Part shown: positions 34,519 to 44,477 of the stretch, piece after piece
Layout: every line of letters begins with the position of its first letter
Position numbering within the stretch: position 1 is the first letter of the stretch
Source: Proteiniborus sp. MB09-C3
Lineage (GTDB): Bacteria > Bacillota > Clostridia > Tissierellales > Proteiniboraceae
Direction: 5' to 3'
Length of the DNA stretch: 64,000 nt
NCBI RefSeq assembly: GCF_030263895.1
Contig: NZ_CP127161.1
Span: 682,001 to 746,000, forward strand
Position numbers and translations under genes: made by a program
The notes under the pieces: model-generated
What the model was told of the DNA's origin: nothing
The model's input: only the letters and a program-made list of their open reading frames with translations
Database searches by the model: none

Positions 34519-34974
34519 ATGGATGCGACAATTACTGTTAAGGAACTATTACTGGTAGTAGTCTCTTTAGTTGTCATAGGCTTTGGTATACATCTAATAG
34601 TAGTGCTAAGAAACTTAAATGGACTACTAAAGAAAGTAAATAAAATGGTAGATGAGAATGAAAAGTCCATAAAAGAGACAATTTCAAGTTTACCAGAAAT
34701 AAGCGAGAATGTGAATACAATCAGTACAAGAGCAAAAGACATTATGGAAGAAATTGAACCTGTACTACCGGAAATAGTGGATAATGTTAACTCCATTACA
34801 GAGAATGTAAATGACGGTATGGAAATAGCCGTAAGCACAGTAGAGACTGTAGGTGAAAATATTAGCGATACAATAGAAGCAATAAGAGATAGCACAGTAG
34901 ATGCTTCTACCTACATAAAGCTAATTGGAGAAGTCATTAAGGTAATAAAGCAGGCAATTTCAAGGGAAAAATAA
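34519..34974 (+). CDS. DUF948-like membrane-anchored coiled-coil protein
   Basis: The 151-residue protein has one N-terminal transmembrane helix (LLLVVVSLVVIGFGIHLIVVL). A long helical region follows with repeating VN-I/V-T segments (ENVNTIS, DNVNSIT, ENVNDGM). This is the form of DUF948/YtxG-like envelope proteins that occur beside YtxH genes. Its role is structural or stress-related, without a known reaction. An AGGGGGT site precedes the ATG, and a good terminator follows. Confidence 0.82.
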   Translation: MDATITVKELLLVVVSLVVIGFGIHLIVVLRNLNGLLKKVNKMVDENEKSIKETISSLPEISENVNTISTRAKDIMEEIEPVLPEIVDNVNSITENVNDGMEIAVSTVETVGENISDTIEAIRDSTVDASTYIKLIGEVIKVIKQAISREK

Positions 34975-34981
34975 ATATAGA

Positions 34982-35020
34982 GGCCAGCAGACAATTAGTT
35001 TTTTCTGCTGGTCTTTAATT
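34982..35020 (+). terminator. terminator after the DUF948-like gene
   Basis: The stem CCAGCAGA / TCTGCTGG with a 12-base loop is followed by TCTTTAATTTT. Confidence 0.85.
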
Positions 35021-35155
35021 TTATGATGATTAGTTTAAAAATAGAGTATGGAAACTATAAAGCTATGAAGGCGGCTTTGAAAATCTCTTTATTATTGTAA
35101 TCATAAATTTCTTATGATATAATTCATGTATCAAGCAAATGGGTGGTATGTTTTT

Positions 35156-35482
35156 ATGAATATAGGCTGGAAAATATGGCTAACAAAAGATGGAAGCAAG
35201 ATATATGGCAAGGGGCCAAAAGAGCTTTTGCAAAGAACAGAGAAAATGGGCTCACTTAGAAAAGCTGCTATGTCTATGAATATGTCATACAGCAAGGCCT
35301 GGAACCTTATTTCCAACTTGGAAAAATCCTTAGGCTTTAAAATACTTGATAAAACCATAGGAGGGGTAGATGGAGGAAGTTCTACTCTTACAGAAGAAGG
35401 CAAGGTACTGATGAGCAAATATGAAGACCTTGAAAAAAGAGTAGAAGAGGCTATTTTAAAAATTTTCGAAGAAACATTCTAA
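35156..35482 (+). CDS. ModE-like winged-helix regulator (DNA-binding domain only)
   Basis: The 108-residue protein corresponds to the N-terminal winged helix-turn-helix of ModE: GKGPKELLQRTEKMGSLRKAAMSMNMSYSKAWNLI, then SSTLTEEG. The C-terminal molybdate-binding TOBE domains are absent, so ligand sensing must differ from E. coli ModE. ATG at 35156 is nine bases after GGGTGG, which is better than ATG at 35126. It lies next to modAB and a palindrome (35537) that it may bind. Confidence 0.88.
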   Translation: MNIGWKIWLTKDGSKIYGKGPKELLQRTEKMGSLRKAAMSMNMSYSKAWNLISNLEKSLGFKILDKTIGGVDGGSSTLTEEGKVLMSKYEDLEKRVEEAILKIFEETF

Positions 35483-35536
35483 TTTTTTCCCGCCGTTATA
35501 CTGACAAAAGTACAACCCTTACATTAAAAATGCTAG

Positions 35537-35553
35537 ATTTTACACAGTAAAAT
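35537..35553 (+). promoter_or_regulatory. palindromic operator upstream of modA
   Basis: ATTTTAC-ACA-GTAAAAT is a perfect 7-3-7 inverted repeat, 28 bases before the modA start and 54 bases after the ModE-like gene. Its position suggests control of modAB. Confidence 0.62.
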
Positions 35554-35581
35554 GATTATGAAAAAGAGGAGATGTATATTC

Positions 35582-36427
35582 ATGAAGAAAGTAATAGCAT
35601 TATTATTAATATTTACGTTAGCATTTGGACTATATGGATGTTCAAGTGATAAACCAGAAAACAATCCAGATAACAGTAAGCCAATTGAAAATGCTGATCA
35701 AGGTCAAAATGATAATCAAGACGAGAACAGCAATCCAGTGGAACTTACTATAAGTGCAGCTGCTAGCTTGACAGAGGCCTATGGTGAAATAAAAGAAGCA
35801 TATGAAGCAGAAAAGGGAGTTAAATTGACTTTAAACTTTGGTGCATCAGGAACTCTTCAAAAACAAATAGAAGAAGGTGCAGAAGTAGACGTTTTTGTAT
35901 CAGCAGGCAAGAAACAAATGGATGCTCTTGAAGAACAAGACTTGATAATAAAAGACACTAGAGAAAATATATATAGAAATGAATTAGCGCTTTTAGTTTC
36001 AGAGGAGTATAAGGACAAAATAAAATCCATAAATGATTTAGTAGGTACTGACTTAAAGCTTAGTATAGGTGTGCCAGAGACAGTTCCTGTAGGACAATAT
36101 GCAAAAGATGCATTAGGATACTTAAAAATCTGGGATGGACTAGAAGCAAATATAGTATATGGTAAGGATGTAAGTCAAGTGCTTACATATGTAGAAAAAG
36201 GCGAAGTAGCAGCAGGTATAGTTTTTAGCTCTGACTCAGTAAGAGCTACACAAAGTTATTTAGCAGAGATTTTTCCAGAAGAAACTCATACACCAATTGT
36301 ATATCCAGCAGCTGTAGTTGCATCTACTAAAGATAAAGAAGCTAGCTTAGAATTCTTACAATATTTAAGAACAGATAAAGCAAAAGAAATTCTAGAAAAA
36401 TATGGGTTCAAAATATATACAGAATAG
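35582..36427 (+). CDS. modA: molybdate/tungstate ABC transporter binding lipoprotein
   Basis: The 281-residue protein starts with a lipoprotein signal (KKVIALLLIFTLAFG, lipobox LYGC) and a low-complexity N/D/Q linker. The ModA domain follows: LTISAAASLTEAYGEI, FNFGASGTLQKQIEEGA with one early change (LNFGASG), and GVPETVPVGQYAKDAL. ATG at 35582 after AGAGGAG is preferred over 35552. It binds oxyanion outside the membrane and hands it to ModB. The position beside a ModE-like regulator supports molybdate or tungstate. Confidence 0.93.
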   Translation: MKKVIALLLIFTLAFGLYGCSSDKPENNPDNSKPIENADQGQNDNQDENSNPVELTISAAASLTEAYGEIKEAYEAEKGVKLTLNFGASGTLQKQIEEGAEVDVFVSAGKKQMDALEEQDLIIKDTRENIYRNELALLVSEEYKDKIKSINDLVGTDLKLSIGVPETVPVGQYAKDALGYLKIWDGLEANIVYGKDVSQVLTYVEKGEVAAGIVFSSDSVRATQSYLAEIFPEETHTPIVYPAAVVASTKDKEASLEFLQYLRTDKAKEILEKYGFKIYTE

Positions 36428-36436
36428 GTTGATAAT

Positions 36437-37090
36437 ATGATACTAAGTCCGATAATAATATCCATAAAGGTTGCGATAATATCTACAGTCATTACCCTGA
36501 TAATAGGGGTATTACTGTCAAGGCTAACTACAAAATATGATTTCAAAGGCAAAGATATACTAGAAGTAATTCTCTTATTGCCAATGATATTACCTCCTTC
36601 CGTTGTTGGATACGGACTATTGATATTGATAGGGAAAAGAGGTATCATAGGAAGGTTTTTGTATGATACCTTTGGAATAAGACTTATTTTTACTTGGGTA
36701 GCAGCTTGTATAGCTGCTACCATAGTTTCCCTTCCTTTAATGTACCAAAGCTGTAAGAGTGCTTTTTTAAAAGTCGACTCTGATTTAGAGGCAGCAGCAA
36801 TGTCACTAGGTGCTAACAAAATGAAAGCATTTTTCAAGGTAAGTCTTCCGCTTGCATCACCAGGCATATTAAGTGGAATAGTGTTGGCATTTGCCAGGTC
36901 TCTAGGTGAATTTGGAGCTACTCTCATGGTGGCAGGAAATATACCAGGAAAGACCCAGAACATACCATTAGCTATATATTTTGCCGTTGAAGTAGGAGAT
37001 ACTAGAACTGCAAATATACTACTGGGCATAGTTGTGTTATTTAGCTTTATTGTAGTCTATGGTGTGAATAAGTGGACAAAAAAATCATAG
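36437..37090 (+). CDS. modB: molybdate ABC transporter permease
   Basis: The 217-residue permease has five or six helices and the conserved EAA loop EAAAMSLGANKMKAFFKVSLPLASPG, and ends with LGEFGATLMVAGNIPG, diagnostic of ModB. It lies nine bases after modA. No ATPase gene follows; a tRNA gene comes next. A decayed ModC-like ATPase lies 11 kb upstream (24923), so a working ATPase must come from elsewhere if this importer is active. Confidence 0.93.
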   Translation: MILSPIIISIKVAIISTVITLIIGVLLSRLTTKYDFKGKDILEVILLLPMILPPSVVGYGLLILIGKRGIIGRFLYDTFGIRLIFTWVAACIAATIVSLPLMYQSCKSAFLKVDSDLEAAAMSLGANKMKAFFKVSLPLASPGILSGIVLAFARSLGEFGATLMVAGNIPGKTQNIPLAIYFAVEVGDTRTANILLGIVVLFSFIVVYGVNKWTKKS

Positions 37091-37151
37091 ATTGACATAT
37101 GTTTTTTTTTAAGCTATAATATAAATCTGTTGAGTATTATCTAAAACATTT

Positions 37152-37244
37152 GGAGAGATGGCCGAGTCTGGCTGAAGGCGCTCGCCTGGAAAGCGGGTAG
37201 ACGGCTAAACCGTCTCGCGGGTTCGAATCCCGCTCTCTCCGCCA
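37152..37244 (+). tRNA. tRNA-Ser (anticodon GGA)
   Basis: A class II tRNA with acceptor stem GGAGAGA/TCTCTCC, an anticodon loop CTGGAAA giving GGA, a long variable arm (TAGACGGCTAAACCGTCTC), a TTCGAATC T-loop and an encoded CCA end. Confidence 0.95.
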
Positions 37245-37255
37245 ATATAAATTTT

Positions 37256-37522
37256 GTCGTGCTAGATGGGGAGGTAGCGGTGCCCTATAACCTGCAACCC
37301 GCTATAGCAGGATTGAATTCCCGGCCTAGGCCTCCTATTGTGAGGTCTGCCCTAGGAAAGTGATGTTGACGATTGGGTCCTGCGCAATGGAAATTCATGA
37401 ACTCCGTCAGATCCGGAAGGAAGCAGCGGTAAGTGAACACTTCTGTGTGCCGCAGGGTTGCCTAATCCGAGTTAACTACTTAGGTAACGCTTGTAATAGT
37501 ATGTCAAAGCTGGGTGCACGGC
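37256..37522 (+). ncRNA. ffs: signal recognition particle RNA (large Firmicute type)
   Basis: The 267-base gene has the Alu-domain start (GGGGAGGTAGCGGTGCCCT), the central part GGGTCCTGCGCAATGG, and the Ffh-binding helix 8 (TCCGGAAGGAAGCAGC). The ends GTCGTGC and GCACGGC pair. It matches the B. subtilis scRNA layout. Together with Ffh it targets ribosomes making membrane proteins. It lies between tRNA-Ser and a strong terminator. Confidence 0.95.
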
Positions 37523-37523
37523 T

Positions 37524-37566
37524 AAAAAATGTAGACTATGGATTATCCATAGTCTACATTTTTTTG
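37524..37566 (+). terminator. terminator of the SRP RNA gene
   Basis: A perfect 14-bp stem ATGTAGACTATGGA / TCCATAGTCTACAT is followed by seven or more T and preceded by A. Confidence 0.95.
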
Positions 37567-37741
37567 TGACTTAAATGCTAAAAAAAGAGGAAATTCGTAT
37601 TAATTGTAGAATAGTTATAATTTGTGTAGGATTCTAATGCAAATAAGGTAAATAAAAAAATCAGCTATACTATATAGTTAATGTGAGAAATTAAAGCATT
37701 GTTTTACAAACCTAAATAATATAGGATAGTAGGTGACATCT

Positions 37742-40408
37742 ATGTTTTTAAGCTCGTACAGAAAAAAATTAATAGGTTTGTTTACCCTAATAGCATTGGT
37801 TCCAATTATTTTATTTGCTGTTAGTGTGTATGCTAGAATCAATACCTACATAATTGAAGAAAATCTAAATGCAAAAACAAGCTTTGTTTCAAATGAAGCT
37901 GAGAAGCTTGATATATGGCTTATGGCTAATGCCGAAAAAGTAAATGACATATCTACTAATTATCCTTTCATAAAAGCTCTTATGAACGAAGAAGATGAAG
38001 CGAGGGTTAATGAATATCTTGCATCGCAGCTTACATCTTCTAAGGAAGTAGTTAATTTAAGAATAATTATGATGGATTCAAAAGAGTACTCTTCAAAAGA
38101 AACCAATCTTTCTGGAAATCCAAAGTTGAAGCCTGATTATTTAAATGCAGTAGCAGAGAAAAAGTTGATTTGGACTTTGCAAGATTATACTGATGATTAT
38201 CCAAGTATTATCACAGCATCAGTTCCTTTTTTTGACAATAATGGGGAAGTGGAAGGCGTACTTTTAGTAGATTACAGTTTAGATGGAATATTAAATAAGA
38301 TTAAAGAAGTTAAAAAAGAAGATAAATTCATTAATTTTGTTGTAACCAAACAAGGAAAAGTATTAGATGTGTTTGGAGAAGAAGAATTAAATCTAGGTAC
38401 TAGCGAAGACTACGAAAAAAAAATATCTGCATTAGTGTCGAAGACAATATATTCTGATACTGGAAGGGGAAACATCTATCTTGATCGGAACTATTTAGCC
38501 TTTTACTCTACTGTTACTTCAATGGACTGGAAGATTGTATCCTTAATTCCTAGATATACTATATACGATAGCCTAGATGTATTAATTAAAAATGTTTTTC
38601 TTATAACAGCCATTAGTTTATTTTCAGTATTTGCACTTGCAATGTTGTTTTCAGGGATTTTCTCAGAGCCATTAGTAAAGCTGAAGAATGGTGCAATAGA
38701 AATACAAAATGGAAACTATGACTATAAGTTTGAAATAAGAAAAAAAGATGAATTTGGACAGGTAGCTCTAGCCTTCAATGACATGGCATCAAAGTTGAAA
38801 AAATCATATAAGGATTTAAACGATAATAATATCATGTTAGTGGATGCTAATGAACAACTGCAAGATATAAATATGGAATTAGAAGCTTCCTATGAACAGC
38901 TTAAAGCAACTAGCGACCAGCTAAATGAATCGGAGCAAAGATTTAGAGCCCTTTTAGGGAATATGGATGATTTAGTGTGGATTATGGATAGAAATCTTAA
39001 TGTGATATTTGCCAATGATAGAGTTGAAGCTGTATTAAAGGTTAGAAAGGAACGTTTTGTAGGGAGAAATTTAAATGAATTAGTAAGCTATGTTGCTGGC
39101 GATGGAGAGATATTTTTAAGCGATATTTTTGAAATTGATTATAAAAATAGGGAAATACATGTGACCAATAGCTCTAAAAGCAGTACAATAGTGGAAGTGA
39201 ACACAAAAAGAGTATATGAAAACAATAGACTCATAGCTATACATGGTGTCATAAGAGACATTACGGAAAGAAAGAAAATGGAAGAGAGCATAATTAAAAG
39301 AAATGAGGAGCTAGTAGTAATAAACAGAGTTAGCAAGGGCTTAACCACTGCAATGAATATAGACACTCTAATGCAAAGAGCAGTGGATGGTATCATCAGA
39401 CTTATGAATATATCATTATGTACTATAAGATTACTGGAGGATGATAAACTGGTACTTAAAGCATTTTCAGGAGATTTGTCGGATTTAGTAAATGCAGGAT
39501 CTATTCCAGTAGATGAGAATGGTATAGGAGAAGTAATTAGAACAGGAAAAATACAAATATTTGAACTAGCTAAGGATTATCATGAAAATATTTATGCAGA
39601 GAAATTAGTTAAATCAGGCAAGATAAATTACTTTAGTGTGCTTCCAATAAAAGCAAGAGGCAAGACTGCTGGGGTAATGATAGTAAGCAGTAAAGAAAAG
39701 CTTGATAAAGGAGAGTTTAGCGTTTTGGCTTCTATATCTAGTCAAATAGCTTTGATTACAGAAAATATAAGCCTTTATCAGGGATTAAAGAATAATTACA
39801 TAAAGACTATAGAAACACTTGCAGCCGCAATTGAGGCAAAAGATGAGTATACAGAGGGACATTCAAATAGAGTTGCGAAATACGGTCTTGAAATCGCTAG
39901 GTATATGGGGATGCCTAAAAGGTTTTGTGAAGAGATTGAAGTAGCAGGCATACTCCATGACGTAGGAAAAATAGGAATAAAAGATGGGGTGCTTTCTAAA
40001 CCAGGAAAACTAACAGATAAAGAATATGAAATGATTAGAAGACATCCAATGATAGGCAGCAAGATACTTGAAGGTGTAGGATTTTCAGATACTATAATGA
40101 ATGCGATTAAATTCCATCACAAGAGATATGATTTAAAGGGATATCCTCAGGAAATTTATATTGAAGAACTTCCTTTAGAAGCTGCTATTATAGGAGTAGC
40201 GGATGCTTTTGATGCTATGACCACAAGCAGAGCATATAAAAGTGCAATTACTATAGAGGAGGCTATTGAAGAACTTATTAAAAATAAGGAGGCTCAATTC
40301 AATCCTTACATAGTAGACATAATGGTTGATATATATAAAAGAGACAAATCGATAATTGAGAAAATTATGCAAAGTGACATTATTACAGAAAGAACTAGTC
40401 TGGCTTAA
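37742..40408 (+). CDS. membrane HD-GYP receptor with Cache, HAMP, PAS and GAF domains
   Basis: This protein of about 888 residues is a probable cyclic-di-GMP phosphodiesterase. Order: membrane helix (about 10-30), an extracellular dCache-like domain (to about 270), a second helix (about 280-300), HAMP (about 300-355) and coiled coil, PAS (about 395-505), GAF (about 525-670), and HD-GYP (about 680-870). The HD motif ILHDVGKIGIKDG and the second motif HHKRYDLKGYP (GYP intact) suggest an active enzyme. ATG at 37742 has AGGTG eight bases upstream. It stands alone between the SRP RNA and dnaX, so its signal is unknown. Confidence 0.92.
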   Translation: MFLSSYRKKLIGLFTLIALVPIILFAVSVYARINTYIIEENLNAKTSFVSNEAEKLDIWLMANAEKVNDISTNYPFIKALMNEEDEARVNEYLASQLTSSKEVVNLRIIMMDSKEYSSKETNLSGNPKLKPDYLNAVAEKKLIWTLQDYTDDYPSIITASVPFFDNNGEVEGVLLVDYSLDGILNKIKEVKKEDKFINFVVTKQGKVLDVFGEEELNLGTSEDYEKKISALVSKTIYSDTGRGNIYLDRNYLAFYSTVTSMDWKIVSLIPRYTIYDSLDVLIKNVFLITAISLFSVFALAMLFSGIFSEPLVKLKNGAIEIQNGNYDYKFEIRKKDEFGQVALAFNDMASKLKKSYKDLNDNNIMLVDANEQLQDINMELEASYEQLKATSDQLNESEQRFRALLGNMDDLVWIMDRNLNVIFANDRVEAVLKVRKERFVGRNLNELVSYVAGDGEIFLSDIFEIDYKNREIHVTNSSKSSTIVEVNTKRVYENNRLIAIHGVIRDITERKKMEESIIKRNEELVVINRVSKGLTTAMNIDTLMQRAVDGIIRLMNISLCTIRLLEDDKLVLKAFSGDLSDLVNAGSIPVDENGIGEVIRTGKIQIFELAKDYHENIYAEKLVKSGKINYFSVLPIKARGKTAGVMIVSSKEKLDKGEFSVLASISSQIALITENISLYQGLKNNYIKTIETLAAAIEAKDEYTEGHSNRVAKYGLEIARYMGMPKRFCEEIEVAGILHDVGKIGIKDGVLSKPGKLTDKEYEMIRRHPMIGSKILEGVGFSDTIMNAIKFHHKRYDLKGYPQEIYIEELPLEAAIIGVADAFDAMTTSRAYKSAITIEEAIEELIKNKEAQFNPYIVDIMVDIYKRDKSIIEKIMQSDIITERTSLA

Positions 40409-40425
40409 TAGCTGGACTTTTTTCT
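40396..40425 (+). terminator. terminator overlapping the end of the HD-GYP gene
   Basis: The arms AGTC...GCT and AGC...GACT form a short stem that starts inside the last codons and is followed by TTTTTTC. Confidence 0.6.
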
Positions 40426-40498
40426 TTTATCATTACATTGTGGTATAAGGCAGAAAGATTTGATATAATATATTTACTATACACATGAAGGTGATAAA

Positions 40499-42157
40499 AT
40501 GGCTTATCAAGCTTTATATAGGAAGTTTAGACCAAAAACCTTTGACGATGTCATGGGACAGGAGCATATAACTACAACATTAAAAAACCAAATAAAGAAT
40601 AATAACATTGCTCATGCTTATTTATTTTCAGGCACTAGGGGAACAGGGAAGACTTCTACAGCAAAAGTATTTGCAAGGGCAGTCAATTGTACAAATAGCC
40701 ATGATGGAAATCCATGTAATGAATGCGAAGCATGTAAGGGAATACTTGATGAAACTATAATGGATGTTATTGAGATGGATGCTGCTTCAAATACTAGTGT
40801 GGAGGACATTAGAGATCTTAGGGAAAGGGCAAAGTACCCTCCATCTAAATGCAAATACAAAGTATACATTATTGACGAGGTTCATATGATATCAAAGGGT
40901 GCTTCTAATGCCCTCTTAAAAATACTGGAGGAGCCTCCAAAGCATTTAATATTCATACTTGCTACAACAGAGCCGCAAAGACTCCCTGCTACTATTTTGT
41001 CTAGATGTCAAAGATTTGATTTTAAGAGAATAACCGTAAAAGATATAATCCAAAATATGCAGAATATATTAGACGAAATAGGTATAAAGGCAGATCCAAA
41101 TGGATTAGGATTAATAGCTAGAAATTCAGATGGGGCAATGAGAGATGCGCTTAGCCTGCTAGATCAATGCCTTTCATTTTCAGAGAAAGAGATGACCTAT
41201 GAATACATTCTATCCATACTTGGAGTAGTAAATAATGATATAATATATGAGATAACAGATTCTATAATCGAAAAAAATGCAGATAAGGCTCTTGAACTCA
41301 TAGAGTATATAGTCCAAAATGGAAAAGATATTAATCAGTTCATTAAAGACTTAATACTTCATTTTAGAAACTTAATGGTAATAAAAGTGTCTGATAATAT
41401 AGAAAATATACTCGATGAAACAGAAGAAATGATAGAAAGGCTAAAGAAACAGGCAGGAAGTATTGCTACAAATGGAATAATAAACATATTAAAAATACTT
41501 TCAGATGCAGAAACTCAGTGCAAATGGTCATCACAGCCTAGAATCGTACTAGAGGTCAGTATTATAAAAATGTTAAATGAATCCTCAGGCAGCGATTATG
41601 AAGATATAGTGGAGAGGATTAAGAAGCTGGAAGAAAAGCTTGAAAATAATGTTATTATAAAGGATACTGCTTCCAAAAAGCAATCAGTATCTAATAATTA
41701 TATTAGAACTAAGGCTACAGAAAAAGCAGAAGAGGAAAAACAAGAAAACACCTCAAATGATGTTAAAGAAAGTAAGGATATTATTCGAACTGACATAGAT
41801 ATTAATAAAGTCAACGAGGAATGGAAGAATATATTAAAGGCAATAAAGTCTGAGAGAATTGGTCTACATGCCTTAATTATGGAAGGAAAGCCTTTGAGTT
41901 TTAAAAATGGTGTATTGATAATAGCTTTTGAAGATGGATTCAGATTTCATAAAGAAGCCATTGAAAAAAGTGAAAATAAAGAGCTTGTTCAACAAATTAT
42001 AAATAGATGCTTAAATGCAAATATGGAAGTCAAATTTGCAATGACAGAGGATGTTGCAAAGGTTGATGAAGAAAAACAGGATAAGGAACAAGACAAAGAA
42101 CTGATACAACAAGTTATCGATGTTTTTGGAGAAGAACTAGTAGAAATTGAAGAATAA
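40499..42157 (+). CDS. dnaX: DNA polymerase III subunits gamma and tau
   Basis: The 552-residue clamp-loader ATPase has Walker [10 protein letters not shown], a zinc module ([16 protein letters not shown]), Walker [10 protein letters not shown], sensor motifs ([19 protein letters not shown]), and a C-terminal tau-like part after about residue 370. No slippery A-run with a close stop is obvious, so a programmed short gamma form is not shown. It begins the dnaX-ybaB-recR block conserved in many bacteria. Confidence 0.96.
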   Translation: MAYQALYRKFRPKTFDDVMGQEHITTTLKNQIKNNNIAHAYLFSGTRGTGKTSTAKVFARAVNCTNSHDGNPCNECEACKGILDETIMDVIEMDAASNTSVEDIRDLRERAKYPPSKCKYKVYIIDEVHMISKGASNALLKILEEPPKHLIFILATTEPQRLPATILSRCQRFDFKRITVKDIIQNMQNILDEIGIKADPNGLGLIARNSDGAMRDALSLLDQCLSFSEKEMTYEYILSILGVVNNDIIYEITDSIIEKNADKALELIEYIVQNGKDINQFIKDLILHFRNLMVIKVSDNIENILDETEEMIERLKKQAGSIATNGIINILKILSDAETQCKWSSQPRIVLEVSIIKMLNESSGSDYEDIVERIKKLEEKLENNVIIKDTASKKQSVSNNYIRTKATEKAEEEKQENTSNDVKESKDIIRTDIDINKVNEEWKNILKAIKSERIGLHALIMEGKPLSFKNGVLIIAFEDGFRFHKEAIEKSENKELVQQIINRCLNANMEVKFAMTEDVAKVDEEKQDKEQDKELIQQVIDVFGEELVEIEE

Positions 42158-42173
42158 TAAGGAGGTTTTAATA

Positions 42174-42509
42174 ATGGCAAGAGGTGGATTCCCAGGAATG
42201 GGGAATATGGGAAATATGATGAAACAGGTTCAAAAAATGCAGAAGCAAATGGCGGATTTACAAAAGGAATTAGATGAAAGGGAAGTAGAAGCGAGTGCTG
42301 GTGGTGGAGCTGTAACTGTAAAGGTTAATGGGAAAAAAACAGTATTAGAAGTAACTATAGACAAGGATGTAGTAGATCCAGATGATGTTGAGATGCTTCA
42401 GGACTTAATATTAGCTGCAACAAATGAAGCTTTAAGAAATGCAGAGGAAATGGTGAGTAAAGAAATGCAAAAGATAACTGGAGGAATGAATATACCAGGA
42501 TTATTTTAG
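42174..42509 (+). CDS. YbaB/EbfC nucleoid-associated protein
   Basis: The 111-residue protein opens with a Gly/Met-rich tract ([23 protein letters not shown]) and has the conserved [36 protein letters not shown] core given here only in outline. It binds DNA as a dimer. ATG at 42174 follows AAGGAGG; the frame is open from 42147. Its place between dnaX and recR is conserved across Firmicutes. Confidence 0.94.
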   Translation: MARGGFPGMGNMGNMMKQVQKMQKQMADLQKELDEREVEASAGGGAVTVKVNGKKTVLEVTIDKDVVDPDDVEMLQDLILAATNEALRNAEEMVSKEMQKITGGMNIPGLF

Positions 42510-42559
42510 GAGTTTCAGTATATAATAAAGTAATAGAACAGAGGTGGGATTCAAATAAT

Positions 42560-42596
42560 AAGGTGGAGCCTATTCTCCGCCTAGTCTTTCTATGTT
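42560..42596 (+). terminator. hairpin between ybaB and recR
   Basis: The 8-bp stem AGGTGGAG / CTCCGCCT (one G-T pair) is followed by a loose T-rich stretch. It may be a partial terminator or attenuator, since recR is usually cotranscribed. Confidence 0.5.
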
Positions 42597-42637
42597 TTTA
42601 TTTACTTAAGCCAGCGTGATGGAAAGGATGATATAGG

Positions 42638-43237
42638 ATGGAGTATTTTGCACCTCCTTTGGCAAGTCTTATTGAAGAATTCTCAAAGCTACCAGGCATA
42701 GGGAGAAAAACCGCTCAAAGACTTGCCTTTTATGTACTAAATATGAATACTAATGATGTAGATGAGCTTGCAAATGCAATAATGAATGCAAAGAGAAATA
42801 TTAAATATTGCAGTGTATGCAGTAACCTCACAGATACAGATCCATGCTTTATTTGCAGCAATACTAAAAGAGACCAGACTACAATATGTGTAGTAGAAGA
42901 TCCAAGAGATGTTATAGCAATAGAGAAAACCAAGGAATTTGATGGATTATACCATGTTCTCCATGGAAGCATTTCACCAATGGAGGGTATAGGCCCAGAG
43001 GATATAAAAATAAAAGAGCTTCTTAAAAGGATACAAGACCTAGATATAGCAGAGGTGATACTAGCTACAAATCCTACCATAGAAGGAGAAGCCACAGCAA
43101 TGTATATATCAAAGCTTCTAAAGCCACTAGGCATAAAAACCACAAGAATAGCCCACGGAATACCAGTAGGCGGAGACCTAGAATATGCTGATGAAGTAAC
43201 ACTTTCAAAGGCATTAGAGGGGAGAAGGGAAATATAA
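42638..43237 (+). CDS. recR: recombination protein RecR
   Basis: The 199-residue protein acts in RecFOR gap repair. It shows the helix-hairpin-helix [14 protein letters not shown], a zinc finger ([16 protein letters not shown]), the Toprim domain ([15 protein letters not shown]), and [15 protein letters not shown]. The length is standard. It lies 128 bases after ybaB. Confidence 0.96.
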   Translation: MEYFAPPLASLIEEFSKLPGIGRKTAQRLAFYVLNMNTNDVDELANAIMNAKRNIKYCSVCSNLTDTDPCFICSNTKRDQTTICVVEDPRDVIAIEKTKEFDGLYHVLHGSISPMEGIGPEDIKIKELLKRIQDLDIAEVILATNPTIEGEATAMYISKLLKPLGIKTTRIAHGIPVGGDLEYADEVTLSKALEGRREI

Positions 43238-43320
43238 GTTTTTAAATGATTTTGTGTATCTCAAATAAAATCCTATCATTATGCAAATTCATTTTAGAAT
43301 GCAAATAAAGTTGTTGTAGG

Positions 43321-43370
43321 AAACATGGTTTATTAGGGTTAAGGAAAGCCCTGTAGGCCATGTTTTTTAT
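43321..43370 (+). terminator. terminator after recR
   Basis: The stem AACATGG / CCATGTT contains an inner AGGG/CCCT stem and is followed by TTTTAT. It closes the dnaX block, and the accessory region begins here. Confidence 0.75.
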
Positions 43371-44477
43371 TAGAAGTTTACGACGGATATAGAAAAAGGA
43401 GACAAGGCTAAAAGTCAGATAAATCAATGGATTGGAAGATTGAATGGATAAGAAAATGGAAGAATAAATGGACAAAATCTCCCCTTATCCCTAGTTCCTA
43501 AATCCTATTATTTCCTCAATTCTATAAGTACTTTATTTTCATTTTTTGCCCTGATTTTTAAGAAATATAAGTACTTTAGTGGTGCAGGTTCAAGGATTAA
43601 GGAATTAAATGGATAAATGGAAGAGAATAACAAGCCAGTAGTATCAAGGGCTTGAGGGGTGTTGGTGAGAGAACTTTATTTGAAAAAGAAGAGGAGTTTG
43701 TTTGATGAACACATAGTTAGGATTAAGGATTTAGGGGTAAGGAATATAGGAAATAAAAAAGACAGGATATAGGACTTAATTAGTTGTTATAAAAAGAAAA
43801 TAAAGTAGTGGTATTTGAAGGGATAAGGAATCAGGGAAAGTATTGGAAATACAGGGTTTAGTTCAGATTTAAGGTTAAAGGAATATGGAGATTAAAGGAA
43901 ATTTGTGAAAGGACTTTATTTACTTTTACTATACAACATAGGCCTTTTTTTCTGTTTCTAAAAATAATGTGGTGAAAAATTCTAGAAACAGAAAAGTCCT
44001 TGCATTGCAGAAAAGTAGTTACAAAAAGAAAATAAAGTTCTTAGATGGTGTTTTACCCACATTTCTTGATACAAGAATGGGGATAAAGTATATAAAATAT
44101 AACGGGAATGTGGATAAAAGGGCAAATAAATTAGGACCTTATTTGCATTTCCTATAGAACATGCCCTATTTTTTCTGTAAGGAAAATTCTATCAAAATGA
44201 AAATAAAGTTGTATTATTTATATCAATATAGGAAACTGGTTGTGGAAGGGGTTAAGAGGGTATTAGAGGAATTGGTTAAAAAGTGGTAAGGTGTAAGGAA
44301 GTAGGTGCTTTTACAGGCTATATAGTGTAAAATAAAGGTATATGGTATGGTTTGGTAAAATATGAATATAACAATATTCTTAAGTTTTATCATAGCAGTA
44401 AAAAGATGTAACATATGAACGATATAAACAACTCAATAAATAGTAATTTGTTGATTAAAAATTAAAGGGGGATAATC
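43371..44477. other. gene desert with repeated AAATAAAGT motifs
   Basis: No convincing gene lies here. The string AAATAAAGT, or its complement, occurs at 43303, 43530, 43673, 43798, 43913, 44030 and 44201, about every 110-230 bases and in both orientations. The spacers are purine-rich with many GGATTAAGG-like strings. An inverted repeat TTTTCTGTTTCTA / TAGAAACAGAAAA lies at about 43948-43995. A 62-codon frame at 43969 has no ribosome site or family resemblance. Confidence 0.5.

Noticed and set aside
34206-34895. Long leftward frames opposite the YtxH and DUF948-like genes
   Set aside because: They are antisense images of acidic, lysine-rich coding sequence and lack ribosome sites.
36286-37029. 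247-codon leftward frame opposite modA-modB
   Set aside because: The rightward frames encode clear ModA and ModB proteins. The leftward one has no family features.
37360-37569. 69-codon frame within 37360-37569
   Set aside because: It lies inside the SRP RNA gene and its terminator and is chance coding.
43969-44157. 62-codon frame as a small basic protein
   Set aside because: There is no ribosome site, no family resemblance, and it lies in the motif-rich desert.
43303-44209. Recurring short motif as a CRISPR array
   Set aside because: The shared unit is only about nine bases, both orientations occur, and the spacing varies from about 110 to 230 bases. No cas gene is nearby.
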